Assembly (NCBI GenBank): GCA_040382935.1
Contig: JBEIEP010000009.1
Location: forward strand, 12,003 to 76,002
From: JALQUL01 sp040382935
Lineage (GTDB): Bacteria; Pseudomonadota; Gammaproteobacteria; Burkholderiales; Burkholderiaceae_C
Length of the DNA stretch: 64,000 nt
Reading direction: 5' to 3'
Shown here: positions 54,290-63,171 of the stretch, in pieces
Numbering within the stretch: position 1 is the first letter of the stretch
Layout: the number at the start of each line of letters is the position of its first letter
Position numbers and translations under genes: made by a program
Notes under the pieces: generated by a model
Databases searched by the model: none
The model's input: the letters and a program-made list of their open reading frames with translations, nothing else
What the model was told of the DNA's origin: nothing

Positions 54290-56329
54290 ATGAGTAGCAT
54301 AAGTAACGCGTTGGTAGTTTTCATGCCTTCGGGTCGCCGGGGTAAATTTGCAGTCGGCACACCCGTTCTAAAAGCGGCCCGATCGTTGGGTGTCGATATC
54401 GACTCGGTATGTGGCGGTCGCGGCATATGTGGTCGGTGCCAAGTAGTGTTGGCCGAAGGTGAATTTGCCAAACACGGGGTTAGTTCAAAGGCCGAGCATT
54501 TATCCCATTTCTCTGACGTCGAGCAGGCCTATTGCGACACCCAAACCATGGTGCCGGGGCGTAGGCTGTCCTGTTGCGCTGTGGTTAAGGGCGATGTAGT
54601 GATTGACGTGCCGCCTGACAGCCAGGTGCATCGCCAGGTGGTGCGGAAAGAGGCCGAGGCCCACGATGTCCACCTCAACCCCCTGATTCGGCTGCATTAC
54701 GTGGAAGTGCAACAACCCGATATGCACGACCCTTCGGGAGACCTGCGTCGCTTAGAAGACGCACTGGAGTTTGAATGGGGACTGACCCAGCTCAGTTGCG
54801 ATCTCAACGTGTTGCACCGCTTACAAGACGCCCTGCGAAAGGGGCTGTGGCGCGTCACGGTTGCCGTGCACGCAAGCAAGCAAATCGTCGCTGTGTGGCC
54901 GGGTTTGCACGAACACCTGTATGGCATGGCGGTCGACGTGGGCTCTACCACTATTGCAGCCCATTTGTGTCATTTGGCGACCGGGCAAGTCGTGACCTCG
55001 GCTGGCATTATGAATCCGCAGATTCGTTTTGGTGAAGACTTGATGAGCCGCGTATCGTATGTCATGATGAACCCAGGGGGCGAGCTGGAGATGACCACTG
55101 CGGTGCGCGGTGCGCTCAATGAACTGGCGGCGGCCGTCGCCCAACAGGCGGGAATTCGTGTGAACGACATTCTGGAGGCGACCTTTGTGGGCAACCCCAT
55201 CATGCACCATCTGCTGTTGGGAATTAATCCCGTCGAGCTAGGTGGGGCCCCGTTTGCTTTGACCACCGACCGCGCCCTCACGCTGTGGGCCAGTGAAATC
55301 GAACTGGGTATCAACCGCAACGCGCGCATTTATGTTTTGCCCTGTATTGCTGGACATGTGGGGGCCGACACGGCGGGGGTCATATTGGCCGAGAGACCAG
55401 ATCTATCTGAAAAAATCAGCCTGCTGGTGGATGTGGGCACCAACGCAGAAATTGTTTTGGGCAACAACCAACGTTTGTTGGCCTGCTCTAGCCCAACGGG
55501 ACCCGCCTTCGAGGGGGCGCAAATCAGTTGTGGCCAACGGGCGGCACCGGGTGCTATTGAGCGCGTGCGCATAGACCCCGAAACGCTTGAGCCACGGTTC
55601 AAAGTCATAGGTAGCGATTTGTGGTCGGATCAACCCGGCTTTGCCGCTGCCATCGCCGATTCTGGTGTGACCGGTGTGTGCGGTTCGGGAATTATTGAAG
55701 TCTTGGCAGAAATGTTTTTGGCCGGTGTTATCTTGCACGACGGCACGATTGACGGCAGTTTGGCACATCGATCGCCCCGCGTCCAAAGCGATGGAAGAAC
55801 CTTTTGCTATGAACTCTACCCGGCCACCGATACGCGCCCTGCGATGCGTATTTTGCAAAACGACGTGCGCGCCATCCAGTTAGGCAAGGCGGCCTTGTAC
55901 GCAGGGGTTCGCTTGTTAATGGAACGTATGGGCGTCGAAAAGGTCGATCGCATCCGCCTTGCCGGGGCATTTGGCAGCCACATCGACGTAAAGTATGCGT
56001 TGGTACTTGGCATGATCCCCGACTGTGTGTTGTCAGAGGTAAGTTCGGCCGGCAACGCAGCCGGTACGGGGGCCCGTATCGCTTTGCTGGATCAAAGCTC
56101 CAGAGGCGAAATTGAATCACTTGTGAGGCGTGTGGAAAAAATAGAAACCGCTGTCGAGCCTAGGTTCCAAGAGTTTTTTGTAGAGGCTATGGCCATTCCG
56201 CACCTGACCGCCCCCTTTGCCGAATTGCAAAAAGTAGTCACCTTGCCGGTGCGCAGGGAAACGGCGGATCAACCGGGCAGCCGCGCGCGTCGTGCCTCGC
56301 GCCGTGCGACCGATAAAAACGCCCTCTAA
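54290..56329 (+). CDS. Reductive activator of corrinoid proteins (RACo/RamA type, DUF4445)
   Basis: 679 residues. An N-terminal plant-type [2Fe-2S] domain (C41, C47, C50 and C95/C96) precedes the ASKHA ATPase core of the DUF4445 family, starting at AVDVGSTTIAAHL. Other contacts are TFVGNPIMHH, LVDVGTNAEIVLG and RLAGAFGSHIDV. These proteins use ATP and low-potential electrons to reduce inactive Co(II) back to Co(I), which matters more in an aerobe. The C-terminus is Arg-rich (SRARRASRRATDK). Last gene of the operon. Confidence 0.9.
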   Translation: MSSISNALVVFMPSGRRGKFAVGTPVLKAARSLGVDIDSVCGGRGICGRCQVVLAEGEFAKHGVSSKAEHLSHFSDVEQAYCDTQTMVPGRRLSCCAVVKGDVVIDVPPDSQVHRQVVRKEAEAHDVHLNPLIRLHYVEVQQPDMHDPSGDLRRLEDALEFEWGLTQLSCDLNVLHRLQDALRKGLWRVTVAVHASKQIVAVWPGLHEHLYGMAVDVGSTTIAAHLCHLATGQVVTSAGIMNPQIRFGEDLMSRVSYVMMNPGGELEMTTAVRGALNELAAAVAQQAGIRVNDILEATFVGNPIMHHLLLGINPVELGGAPFALTTDRALTLWASEIELGINRNARIYVLPCIAGHVGADTAGVILAERPDLSEKISLLVDVGTNAEIVLGNNQRLLACSSPTGPAFEGAQISCGQRAAPGAIERVRIDPETLEPRFKVIGSDLWSDQPGFAAAIADSGVTGVCGSGIIEVLAEMFLAGVILHDGTIDGSLAHRSPRVQSDGRTFCYELYPATDTRPAMRILQNDVRAIQLGKAALYAGVRLLMERMGVEKVDRIRLAGAFGSHIDVKYALVLGMIPDCVLSEVSSAGNAAGTGARIALLDQSSRGEIESLVRRVEKIETAVEPRFQEFFVEAMAIPHLTAPFAELQKVVTLPVRRETADQPGSRARRASRRATDKNAL

Positions 56330-56387
56330 CGACTTTGGGACTGGTGTTTTGAATACGATCAGCGGCTCTATATTTGATGGCTTGCGC

Positions 56388-56417
56388 GTGACACCACGCA
56401 CATGTCTGACCTAGAAT
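56388..56417 (+). promoter_or_regulatory. Candidate promoter of the choline-binding protein gene
   Basis: GTGACA (56388-56393), 18-bp spacer, TAGAAT (56412-56417). It lies 61 bp before the ATG at 56478, which has a TGGGAG ribosome site. Read from pattern only. Confidence 0.45.
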
Positions 56418-56477
56418 GGTGGGCAGGTTCGCCATGGGCGCGCTGTGAGATCAATTGACAACTTATTTGGGAGCTTT

Positions 56478-57491
56478 ATGGTTACGAAAATGAAATTTAG
56501 TTTGGCAATTCTTGCCGCTATTGCCCTGTTGGCCTGTGGCAAAAAAGAAGAAGCCCCAGCGGCTGCACCCGCACCTGTTGCCTCTGCTGCAGCCCCTGTC
56601 GCTACTGCGCCAGTGCCTGAAGACGCCAGTTGCAAAAACGTGCGCTTTGCCGACGTGGGTTGGAGCGATATTGCTGCCACTACCGGCTTGGCTTCGGTGG
56701 TTTTGGAAGGCTTGGGCTATACCCCCAAAACAACCATCGCTGCTGTTCCTATAACTTTTGCGGGCATGAAGAAAGAGCAATTGGATGTGTTCTTGGGCTA
56801 TTGGAGCCCCACTATGACCACAGACATCGAACCCTTCATTAAAGACGGCTCGATTAAAGTGTTGGAAACACCTAACCTTGAAGGTGCCAAATACACTTTG
56901 GCTGTTCCCACCTATCTGTACGACAAAGGCCTGCAAACCTTTGCCGACATTGCCAAGTTTGAGAAAGACCTAGGCGGCAAAATTCACGGCATTGAGCCAG
57001 GCAACGATGGCAACCGCCTGATCGCTGGCATGATCAAAGAGAACAAGTTTGGCTTGGGCAAGTTCAAGATGGTCGAATCGTCTGAAGCCGGTATGTTGGT
57101 GGCCGCACAAAAAGCCATCAAGGGCGAAAAAGGCATCGTGTTCCTCGGTTGGGAGCCCCATCCTATGAACGTGAAGATGAAGATGAGCTACTTGGCTGGT
57201 GGAGACGACGTGTTTGGTCCTAACCTAGGCGAAGCCAAGGTTTACACCGCGGTCACCCCCGGTTTTGAGAAAAAATGCGGCAACGTCAGCGCCTTCCTGA
57301 AAAACTTGCAGTTCACTTTGACCATGGAAAACGAAGTCATGGGCCCGATTCTTGACAAGGTTGCACCTAACAAAGCCGCTAAAGACTACTTGGCCAAAAA
57401 CCCACAGGTGTTGGACAAATGGTTGGCTGGTGTTAAAACCTTTGACGGCCAGGATGGTTTGGCCGCGGTTCAGGCAGCCTTGAAGAAATAA
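56478..57491 (+). CDS. Choline/betaine ABC transporter substrate-binding lipoprotein (ChoX/ProX type)
   Basis: 337 residues. A lipoprotein signal with lipobox LLAC (acylated C20), an Ala/Pro-rich linker (about 24-48), then the OpuAC/ChoX fold: VRFADVGWSDIAATT, LDVFLGYWSPTM and FLGWEPHPMN supply the aromatic residues of the quaternary-ammonium cage. It probably serves the ATPase and permease genes at 46.4-48.4 kb, about 8 kb upstream. Terminated by a strong hairpin. Confidence 0.88.
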   Translation: MVTKMKFSLAILAAIALLACGKKEEAPAAAPAPVASAAAPVATAPVPEDASCKNVRFADVGWSDIAATTGLASVVLEGLGYTPKTTIAAVPITFAGMKKEQLDVFLGYWSPTMTTDIEPFIKDGSIKVLETPNLEGAKYTLAVPTYLYDKGLQTFADIAKFEKDLGGKIHGIEPGNDGNRLIAGMIKENKFGLGKFKMVESSEAGMLVAAQKAIKGEKGIVFLGWEPHPMNVKMKMSYLAGGDDVFGPNLGEAKVYTAVTPGFEKKCGNVSAFLKNLQFTLTMENEVMGPILDKVAPNKAAKDYLAKNPQVLDKWLAGVKTFDGQDGLAAVQAALKK

Positions 57492-57526
57492 GCGCTAGGC
57501 TTAGATGCAGCGGCAATTCATTTGTC

Positions 57527-57574
57527 GCTGCAAACACAAAAGCCCGATGCGAGTCGGGCTTTTGTGTTTGCAGC
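57527..57574. terminator. Rho-independent terminator after the choline-binding protein gene
   Basis: A 21-bp perfect stem (57527-57547 and 57554-57574) with a 6-nt loop. The right arm contains GGGCTTTT, so both a GC-rich core and a T-tract are present; the mirror arm makes it usable in both directions. Confidence 0.9.
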
Positions 57575-57602
57575 CTGTTGAAGATTTAATGAAAGATTCG
57601 TG

Positions 57603-59060
57603 ATGGCAATGGCAGAAATTCAAGGTTGGGTCGGTGGCGTTTACGTGACGGGGAACGGGCAGGGGTTTGACAACTTCAACCCGGCCACGGGTGCCGTGCT
57701 GGGTGTTGTCCACGACGCCAACGCTGACGATGTTGATGCGGCCGTAGTGGCCGCGCAACAAGGCTTTGCCGTATGGTCGGCCATGACGGCGGTGGAGCGA
57801 GGCCGGGTGTTGCATCGCGCTGCTGCGCTGCTTCGTGAACGCAACGACGAGTTGGCGGCCCTTGAAGTGGCCGATACCGGCAAACCCCTGCAAGAGGCCA
57901 ATGTGGTGGATGTGGCCAGCGGGGCCGATTGCCTAGAGTATTTTGCGGGGGCCGCCGCCACCTTGACCGGCGCGCACATTCCGTTAAGAAATGCATTCGC
58001 CTACACGCGGCGTGAGCCGCTGGGCGTTTGCGTGGGCATTGGGGCTTGGAACTACCCCATTCAAATTGCCTGCTGGAAGTCTGCCCCTGCGCTGGCCGCA
58101 GGCAACGCCATGATTTTTAAACCCTCCGAACTCACCCCCATGACGGCCCTGAAGTTGGCCGAGATTTACCACGAGGCAGGCTTGCCGCCGGGTGTGTTCA
58201 ACGTGGTGCAGGGCAGGCGTGAAACAGGGGCTTTGCTGGCGGCCCACCTCGGTGTGGCCAAAGTGTCTGTCACAGGCTCGGTACAAACGGGCAAAAAAGT
58301 GATGGCGGCAGCGGCCGGCACCTTAAAACGCGTGACCATGGAGCTGGGGGGTAAATCACCCTTGCTGGTGTTTGACGATGCCGACCTAGAGCAGGCGGTC
58401 ACTGCCGCCATGATGGGCAATTTTTACACCCAAGGCGAGGTGTGCACCAACTGCACCCGGGTGTTTGTACAAGAGGGCATTGCCCAGCGCTTTTTAGCCC
58501 GGCTTACAGAGCGCACGGCATTGCTGCGGGTGGGCAACCCCATGGATGTGGCCACAGAGGTGGGGGCCTTGATTTCTCCCGAGCACACAGAAAAAGTATT
58601 GGCCTATATTGCCAGCGGCGTTGAAGAGGGTGCGACCTTGGTCACCGGTGGCCAACGGGTGGCGGTAGCGGGTGGCAGCCAACAGTTTGTCGCCCCCACC
58701 ATTTTTGCCAACTGCACCGACGGCATGCGCATCGTACAAGAAGAAATTTTTGGCCCCGTGCTGTCTATGCTTACCTTTGCCACCGAAGCAGAAGCCATTG
58801 AGCGGGCCAATAACACCCGCTTTGGTCTGGCCGCTGGCGTGTTTACCTCTGATTCCAAGCGGGGGCATCGCGTGGCCGCGCAACTCAAGGCCGGTATTTG
58901 TTGGATTAACAATTACAACATCACCCCCATAGAAATGCCTTTTGGTGGGGCCGCGGAGTCCGGCATTGGCCATGAAAACGCGGTAGAAGCACTGCACCAC
59001 TACACCCAGTTAAAAACGGTGTACGTGGAGCTGGGTGAGGTGGCTAGCGGTTATCAATAA
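57603..59060 (+). CDS. betB: Betaine aldehyde dehydrogenase
   Basis: 485 residues. NAD(P)-dependent oxidation of betaine aldehyde to glycine betaine. Catalytic C281 (EVCTNCTRV) and E247 (MELGGKSP), the NAD-binding SVTGSVQTGKKV and the GIGAWNYPIQIACWK segment match BetB. The start is ATG 57603; GTG 57600 is immediately upstream. betA follows 55 bp later. No betI repressor is in the window. Confidence 0.93.
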   Translation: MAMAEIQGWVGGVYVTGNGQGFDNFNPATGAVLGVVHDANADDVDAAVVAAQQGFAVWSAMTAVERGRVLHRAAALLRERNDELAALEVADTGKPLQEANVVDVASGADCLEYFAGAAATLTGAHIPLRNAFAYTRREPLGVCVGIGAWNYPIQIACWKSAPALAAGNAMIFKPSELTPMTALKLAEIYHEAGLPPGVFNVVQGRRETGALLAAHLGVAKVSVTGSVQTGKKVMAAAAGTLKRVTMELGGKSPLLVFDDADLEQAVTAAMMGNFYTQGEVCTNCTRVFVQEGIAQRFLARLTERTALLRVGNPMDVATEVGALISPEHTEKVLAYIASGVEEGATLVTGGQRVAVAGGSQQFVAPTIFANCTDGMRIVQEEIFGPVLSMLTFATEAEAIERANNTRFGLAAGVFTSDSKRGHRVAAQLKAGICWINNYNITPIEMPFGGAAESGIGHENAVEALHHYTQLKTVYVELGEVASGYQ

Positions 59061-59115
59061 TCGGTCAGTGTGGCGGCGGGACGGTACCCGCCCACCGTGC
59101 AAAAAGGGTCTTGAG

Positions 59116-60786
59116 ATGACAACAAAAACAGTGGACTACGTGATCGTAGGGGCAGGTTCGGCAGGCAGTGTGCTGGCCAACCGTTTGAGCGAAGATGCCA
59201 ACACCTCGGTGTTGGTGTTAGAGGCCGGTGGCATGGACTACAGCATCTTCATTCACATGCCTTCAGCCTTGGCCTATCCCATGGCCAACGGCAAATACAC
59301 TTGGCTGTACGAGTCTGAGCCTGAACCCGGTATGGCCAATCGGCGCATTCACTGCCCGCGTGGCAAAGTGATTGGGGGCTCGTCGTCCATCAATGGCATG
59401 GTGTACATACGCGGCCATGCACTGGACTACGAGGGCTGGGCAGAGGGCCAAGGCATGGCCGACTGGTCTTACGCCGACTGCCTACCCTACTTTAAAAAAT
59501 CAGAAACCCGCGCCAAAGGCGGCGATGCGTACCGGGGCGATAGCGGCCCCCTGCACGTGAGTACCGGTGAGGGCAAAAACCCTTTGTACCGCGCCTTTAT
59601 CGACGCGGGCATGCAAGCGGGCTACGCCTACACCGATGACATGAACGGCTTTCAGCAAGAGGGCTTGGGACCTATGGACATGACGGTGCACAAAGGCCGC
59701 CGTTGGAGCACTGCCATGGCCTATTTGCGTCCGGCGCTTAAGCGCCCCAACGTGCAATTGCAAACGCACACCATCGTCACCCAAGTGCTGTTAGAGGGGC
59801 CTAAAGACGCCCCCAAGGCGGTGGGTGTAGAGGTGCTGTGCAATGGCCAGCGCCAGGTGATACGCGTTAACCGCGAGGTCATTTTGTCGGGCGGTGCGAT
59901 TAACTCGCCGCAGGCCTTGATGCTCTCGGGGATTGGTAACCCCGATGACCTGCGTGCCGTGGGGATTGATACAAAAGTGGCGCTGCCCGGTGTGGGCGAC
60001 AACTTGCAAGACCACGTCGAAACCTATGTGCAATACGAATGCAAAGAACCCATCACCTTGTACTCGGCGCTTAACCCCTTGGTAAAGGGCCGCATTGGTG
60101 CCGAGTGGTTGTTGTTTCAGTCGGGCTTGGGGGCCACCAACCACTTTGAGTCTGGCGGCTTTATTCGTAGCGACGCGGGCGTCAAACACCCCGATTTGCA
60201 GTACCACTTTTTGCCTATGGCCGTGCGTTACGATGGCAACTCACCGGCCACCTGCCACGGCTTTCAGGCGCATGTGGGGCCTATGCGTTCCACCAGCCGG
60301 GGGCACGTCAAGCTACGCAGTGCCGATCCGCTGCAAGCGCCCCTTATTCGCTTTAACTACATGTCCAACGACCAGGACAAAAAAGAGATGCGCGCAGGCA
60401 TACGCCTCACCCGCGAAATCTTTGCCCAAAAAGCCTTCGACCGCTACCGTGGCAATGAAATGTCGCCGGGGTTTGATGTGAAATCAGATGCCGAAATCGA
60501 CACCCACATTGCCAGCAACAGCGAGACCGCCTACCACCCCAGTTGCTCGTGCAAAATGGGTAACGACGCCATGGCCGTGGTCAACGGCAAAGGGCAGGTG
60601 CATGGGGTAGAGCAGTTGCGCGTGGTGGATTCGTCCATCATGCCCAACATCGTCAGCGGCAACCTGAACGTACCCACCATCATGCTGGCCGAAAAACTGG
60701 CCGATGTGATTCGTGGTCGCACGCCTTTGGCACGCTCCGACGCGCCCTATTTTGTGCATCCGCAGTACGCTTCGCAGCAACGCTGA
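59116..60786 (+). CDS. betA: Choline dehydrogenase
   Basis: 556 residues, the normal length for BetA, a membrane-associated GMC-family flavoprotein. FAD-binding VIVGAGSAGSVLANRLS, the PRGKVIGGSSSINGMVYIRG signature and the C-terminal histidine segment YHPSCSCKMG are present. It oxidises choline to betaine aldehyde (and on to betaine). Ordered betB-betA-phosphatase. ATG 59116 aligns with the family start. Confidence 0.94.
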   Translation: MTTKTVDYVIVGAGSAGSVLANRLSEDANTSVLVLEAGGMDYSIFIHMPSALAYPMANGKYTWLYESEPEPGMANRRIHCPRGKVIGGSSSINGMVYIRGHALDYEGWAEGQGMADWSYADCLPYFKKSETRAKGGDAYRGDSGPLHVSTGEGKNPLYRAFIDAGMQAGYAYTDDMNGFQQEGLGPMDMTVHKGRRWSTAMAYLRPALKRPNVQLQTHTIVTQVLLEGPKDAPKAVGVEVLCNGQRQVIRVNREVILSGGAINSPQALMLSGIGNPDDLRAVGIDTKVALPGVGDNLQDHVETYVQYECKEPITLYSALNPLVKGRIGAEWLLFQSGLGATNHFESGGFIRSDAGVKHPDLQYHFLPMAVRYDGNSPATCHGFQAHVGPMRSTSRGHVKLRSADPLQAPLIRFNYMSNDQDKKEMRAGIRLTREIFAQKAFDRYRGNEMSPGFDVKSDAEIDTHIASNSETAYHPSCSCKMGNDAMAVVNGKGQVHGVEQLRVVDSSIMPNIVSGNLNVPTIMLAEKLADVIRGRTPLARSDAPYFVHPQYASQQR

Positions 60787-60816
60787 GGGGTTGGGCGTTT
60801 CCTCCGCTAACCCATT

Positions 60817-61827
60817 ATGAGTAACCCATCACTCTTGGCCCTTTGGCCAGAACCGGCCGCCAGTCAACTGCGTGAGTTGGTGCGCACCCACGAGCACAGC
60901 GGCGCTTATGCGGTGTTTGACGCCGACAACACCACCTATCAGCACGATTTGGTGGGGGCCTTGTTGCCGTTTATGGAGAACAAAGGCTTACTCACCCGTG
61001 AGCGTTTACACCCCGCCTTGCAAGTAATTCCGTTCAAAGACTCCCCTGACTTTGTTGAGACGCTGAACAGCTATTACGGGCGCTTGGGTGAGATTGACGA
61101 CCAGGTGGGTTACCCCTGGGCCTCGCAGATTTTTTCGGGGTTTACGCTACGTGAACTCAAAACCGAGTTGGACGAGATGCTGGCGCAGCCGCACCCCATT
61201 GAAGCCAAAGCCTGGGTGGGCGGTGAGGTGGTGGTGCAGCGCCACCCCGTCCCGCGCTTTTTACCAGGCCAGCAAGCCCTGTTTGCCGCGCTGCGCGAGC
61301 ATGGCATAGAGGTGTTTATTGTGAGCGCCGCCGCCGAAGAGCTGGTGCGCATGATTGTGTCGGACCCGCGCTATGGCTACCATGTGAAGCCCGAGAATGT
61401 GATTGGTGTGTCGCTGGCCTTAAAGAACCGCAGCACCCACGAGCTCACCACGGCACGCAAGCTGATCGCAGCGGGACGCTACCAGAGCGAGCAGTTGCTA
61501 GACCACGAACTCACCCACAGTCTATGGGCGCCCCTGCCCTGGTACGAGGGAAAATACGCCGCCATCCGCAGCCACATCCACGCCTACCAACGCCCCATCT
61601 TGGTGGCCGGTGACACGCCCCAAAGCGACGGCCCCATGTTTTTTAGAGGCCCCGACACCGCCGCCGGGGGCCTGCGCCTGTTCATGGCCAGGGGCCAGGC
61701 GCATTTGCAAAAAATGCTGGATTTGCAGCAGCACCATGCCATGGCCCAACAAGCGGCCAAGCACCCGGTGACGGCGGACCACAATTGGGTGGTGGTGCAG
61801 GTGGAGGCGTTGGGTGTTTTAATTTAA
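60817..61827 (+). CDS. HAD-superfamily phosphorylcholine phosphatase-like protein
   Basis: 336 residues. The three motifs reported for Pseudomonas phosphorylcholine phosphatase PchP have counterparts here: DADNT (35-39), SAA (170-172), with K246 and GDTPQSD (265-271). The family turns phosphorylcholine into choline, which fits its place 30 bp after betA. PchP is exported, but no signal peptide is seen here, so the enzyme probably acts on cytoplasmic phosphocholine. Another HAD substrate cannot be excluded. Confidence 0.78.
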   Translation: MSNPSLLALWPEPAASQLRELVRTHEHSGAYAVFDADNTTYQHDLVGALLPFMENKGLLTRERLHPALQVIPFKDSPDFVETLNSYYGRLGEIDDQVGYPWASQIFSGFTLRELKTELDEMLAQPHPIEAKAWVGGEVVVQRHPVPRFLPGQQALFAALREHGIEVFIVSAAAEELVRMIVSDPRYGYHVKPENVIGVSLALKNRSTHELTTARKLIAAGRYQSEQLLDHELTHSLWAPLPWYEGKYAAIRSHIHAYQRPILVAGDTPQSDGPMFFRGPDTAAGGLRLFMARGQAHLQKMLDLQQHHAMAQQAAKHPVTADHNWVVVQVEALGVLI

Positions 61828-61828
61828 T

Positions 61829-61863
61829 CATGTAATTTTGCTATTTTTAGGTAAAATTACATG
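61829..61863. promoter_or_regulatory. 11-bp perfect inverted repeat at the ATPase gene start
   Basis: CATGTAATTTT (61829-61839) and AAAATTACATG (61853-61863), 13 bp apart, in a local AT-rich island. The repeat ends one base before the proposed start codon, so a bound repressor would block transcription or translation. Candidate operator for self-regulation of the downstream gene. Confidence 0.6.
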
Positions 61864-61864
61864 G

Positions 61865-63091
61865 ATGAATTACATCTATTCCCCTACACACCGTGCCGTC
61901 AACGAGGACCTGGCGATGCTATTGCAGGAGTTTCCTGCGGTGGTTTTGCTGGGTGCACGTCAAGTGGGCAAGACAACACTGGCCCGCAGTTTAATTGCCA
62001 GTCCGTCGAGCCAATCCCCTGTTTATTTGGATCTGGAGCTACCATCGGCCCGTCAGCAAATCGTAGATGCTGAGGCGTTTTTTGCGGCCCAGCATGGCAG
62101 ACTGGTCATTTTGGACGAGGTGCAACGTGTACCCGAGCTATTTGCCACTTTGCGGGGCGTGATTGACCATAGGCGGCAACAGGGGGAGGCAGCTGGGCAA
62201 TTTTTGCTTTTGGGTTCTGCCACGGGTGTGCTGCTGGGGCAAACCTCTGAGAGTTTGGCCGGGCGTGTGGCCATGCTGGAGCTAACACCTTTTCAAGAGC
62301 GTGAACTAGGCTTGGAGCGCTACGATGCGCAAGAAAAAGCCATGCTGCAAAACCGCCACTGGACACGGGGCGGTTTCCCTTTGTCCTATCTTGCTAAATC
62401 TGACGCGGCCAGTTTGCGCTGGCGCGAGGCCTTCATCACCAGTTATTTGGAACGTGACATCCCTGCACTGGGTTTAAAAATCCCGGCCACTACGCTACGC
62501 CGTTTGTGGACCATGCTGGCGCATCACCAAGGGCAAATGCTCAATGTGTCAGTGCTGGCGGGGGCCTTGGCGATTTCTGGGCAGGCCACCGCCAGGTACA
62601 TCGACGTGCTGTGTGATCTGATGCTGGTGCGCCGCTTGCCTGCTTGGAGCGGCAATGTGGGCAAGCGTTTGGTGCGCTCACCCAAGGTGTATGTTCGCGA
62701 TAGCGGTTTAACCCACGCCCTACTGGGTTTGCCCAGTTTTGAAGCCGTTCTGTCGCACCCCGTGGCAGGACAAAGCTGGGAGGCCCACGCAATAGAGCAA
62801 CTCATCGCCGCAGCCCCCCATGCACAGGCGAGTTTTTACAGAACCTCGAACGGCGCAGAATGCGATTTGGTACTCACGCTACCCAGCGGCGAGACCTGGG
62901 TGTGTGAAATCAAGCGATCTTCAGCCCCTGCCGTATCGCGGGGTTTTTACGAAGCGGCCAACGACGTGAAAGCCACGCGCAGGTTGGTGGTGGCACCTGT
63001 GCCCAACCGTTATCCAGGCCGCGACGGGGTTGAGGTGATGCCGCTAATTGATGCGGTCGAGTTAATCTCTTCAAAAAGCCCAGCGGATTAG
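61865..63091 (+). CDS. AAA-family ATPase with DUF4143 domain
   Basis: 408 residues. N-terminal P-loop ATPase with Walker A (GARQVGKTT, near residue 37) and Walker B (LVILDEVQRVPE), and the C-terminal DUF4143 nuclease-fold domain carrying GAECDLVLTLPSGETWVCEIKRS. Members are common accessory genes of unknown function, sometimes carried on mobile DNA. ATG 61865 begins the family sequence. It sits in an AT-rich pocket unlike its neighbours, a possible sign of transfer. Confidence 0.85.
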   Translation: MNYIYSPTHRAVNEDLAMLLQEFPAVVLLGARQVGKTTLARSLIASPSSQSPVYLDLELPSARQQIVDAEAFFAAQHGRLVILDEVQRVPELFATLRGVIDHRRQQGEAAGQFLLLGSATGVLLGQTSESLAGRVAMLELTPFQERELGLERYDAQEKAMLQNRHWTRGGFPLSYLAKSDAASLRWREAFITSYLERDIPALGLKIPATTLRRLWTMLAHHQGQMLNVSVLAGALAISGQATARYIDVLCDLMLVRRLPAWSGNVGKRLVRSPKVYVRDSGLTHALLGLPSFEAVLSHPVAGQSWEAHAIEQLIAAAPHAQASFYRTSNGAECDLVLTLPSGETWVCEIKRSSAPAVSRGFYEAANDVKATRRLVVAPVPNRYPGRDGVEVMPLIDAVELISSKSPAD

Positions 63092-63171
63092 GCTGGGCTG
63101 AACCCTTGCGGGGCACTGCTCAAGTATTAAAAGCGCAGGAGGTTTGTGCCGATGTAAATATGGGCAGATTC

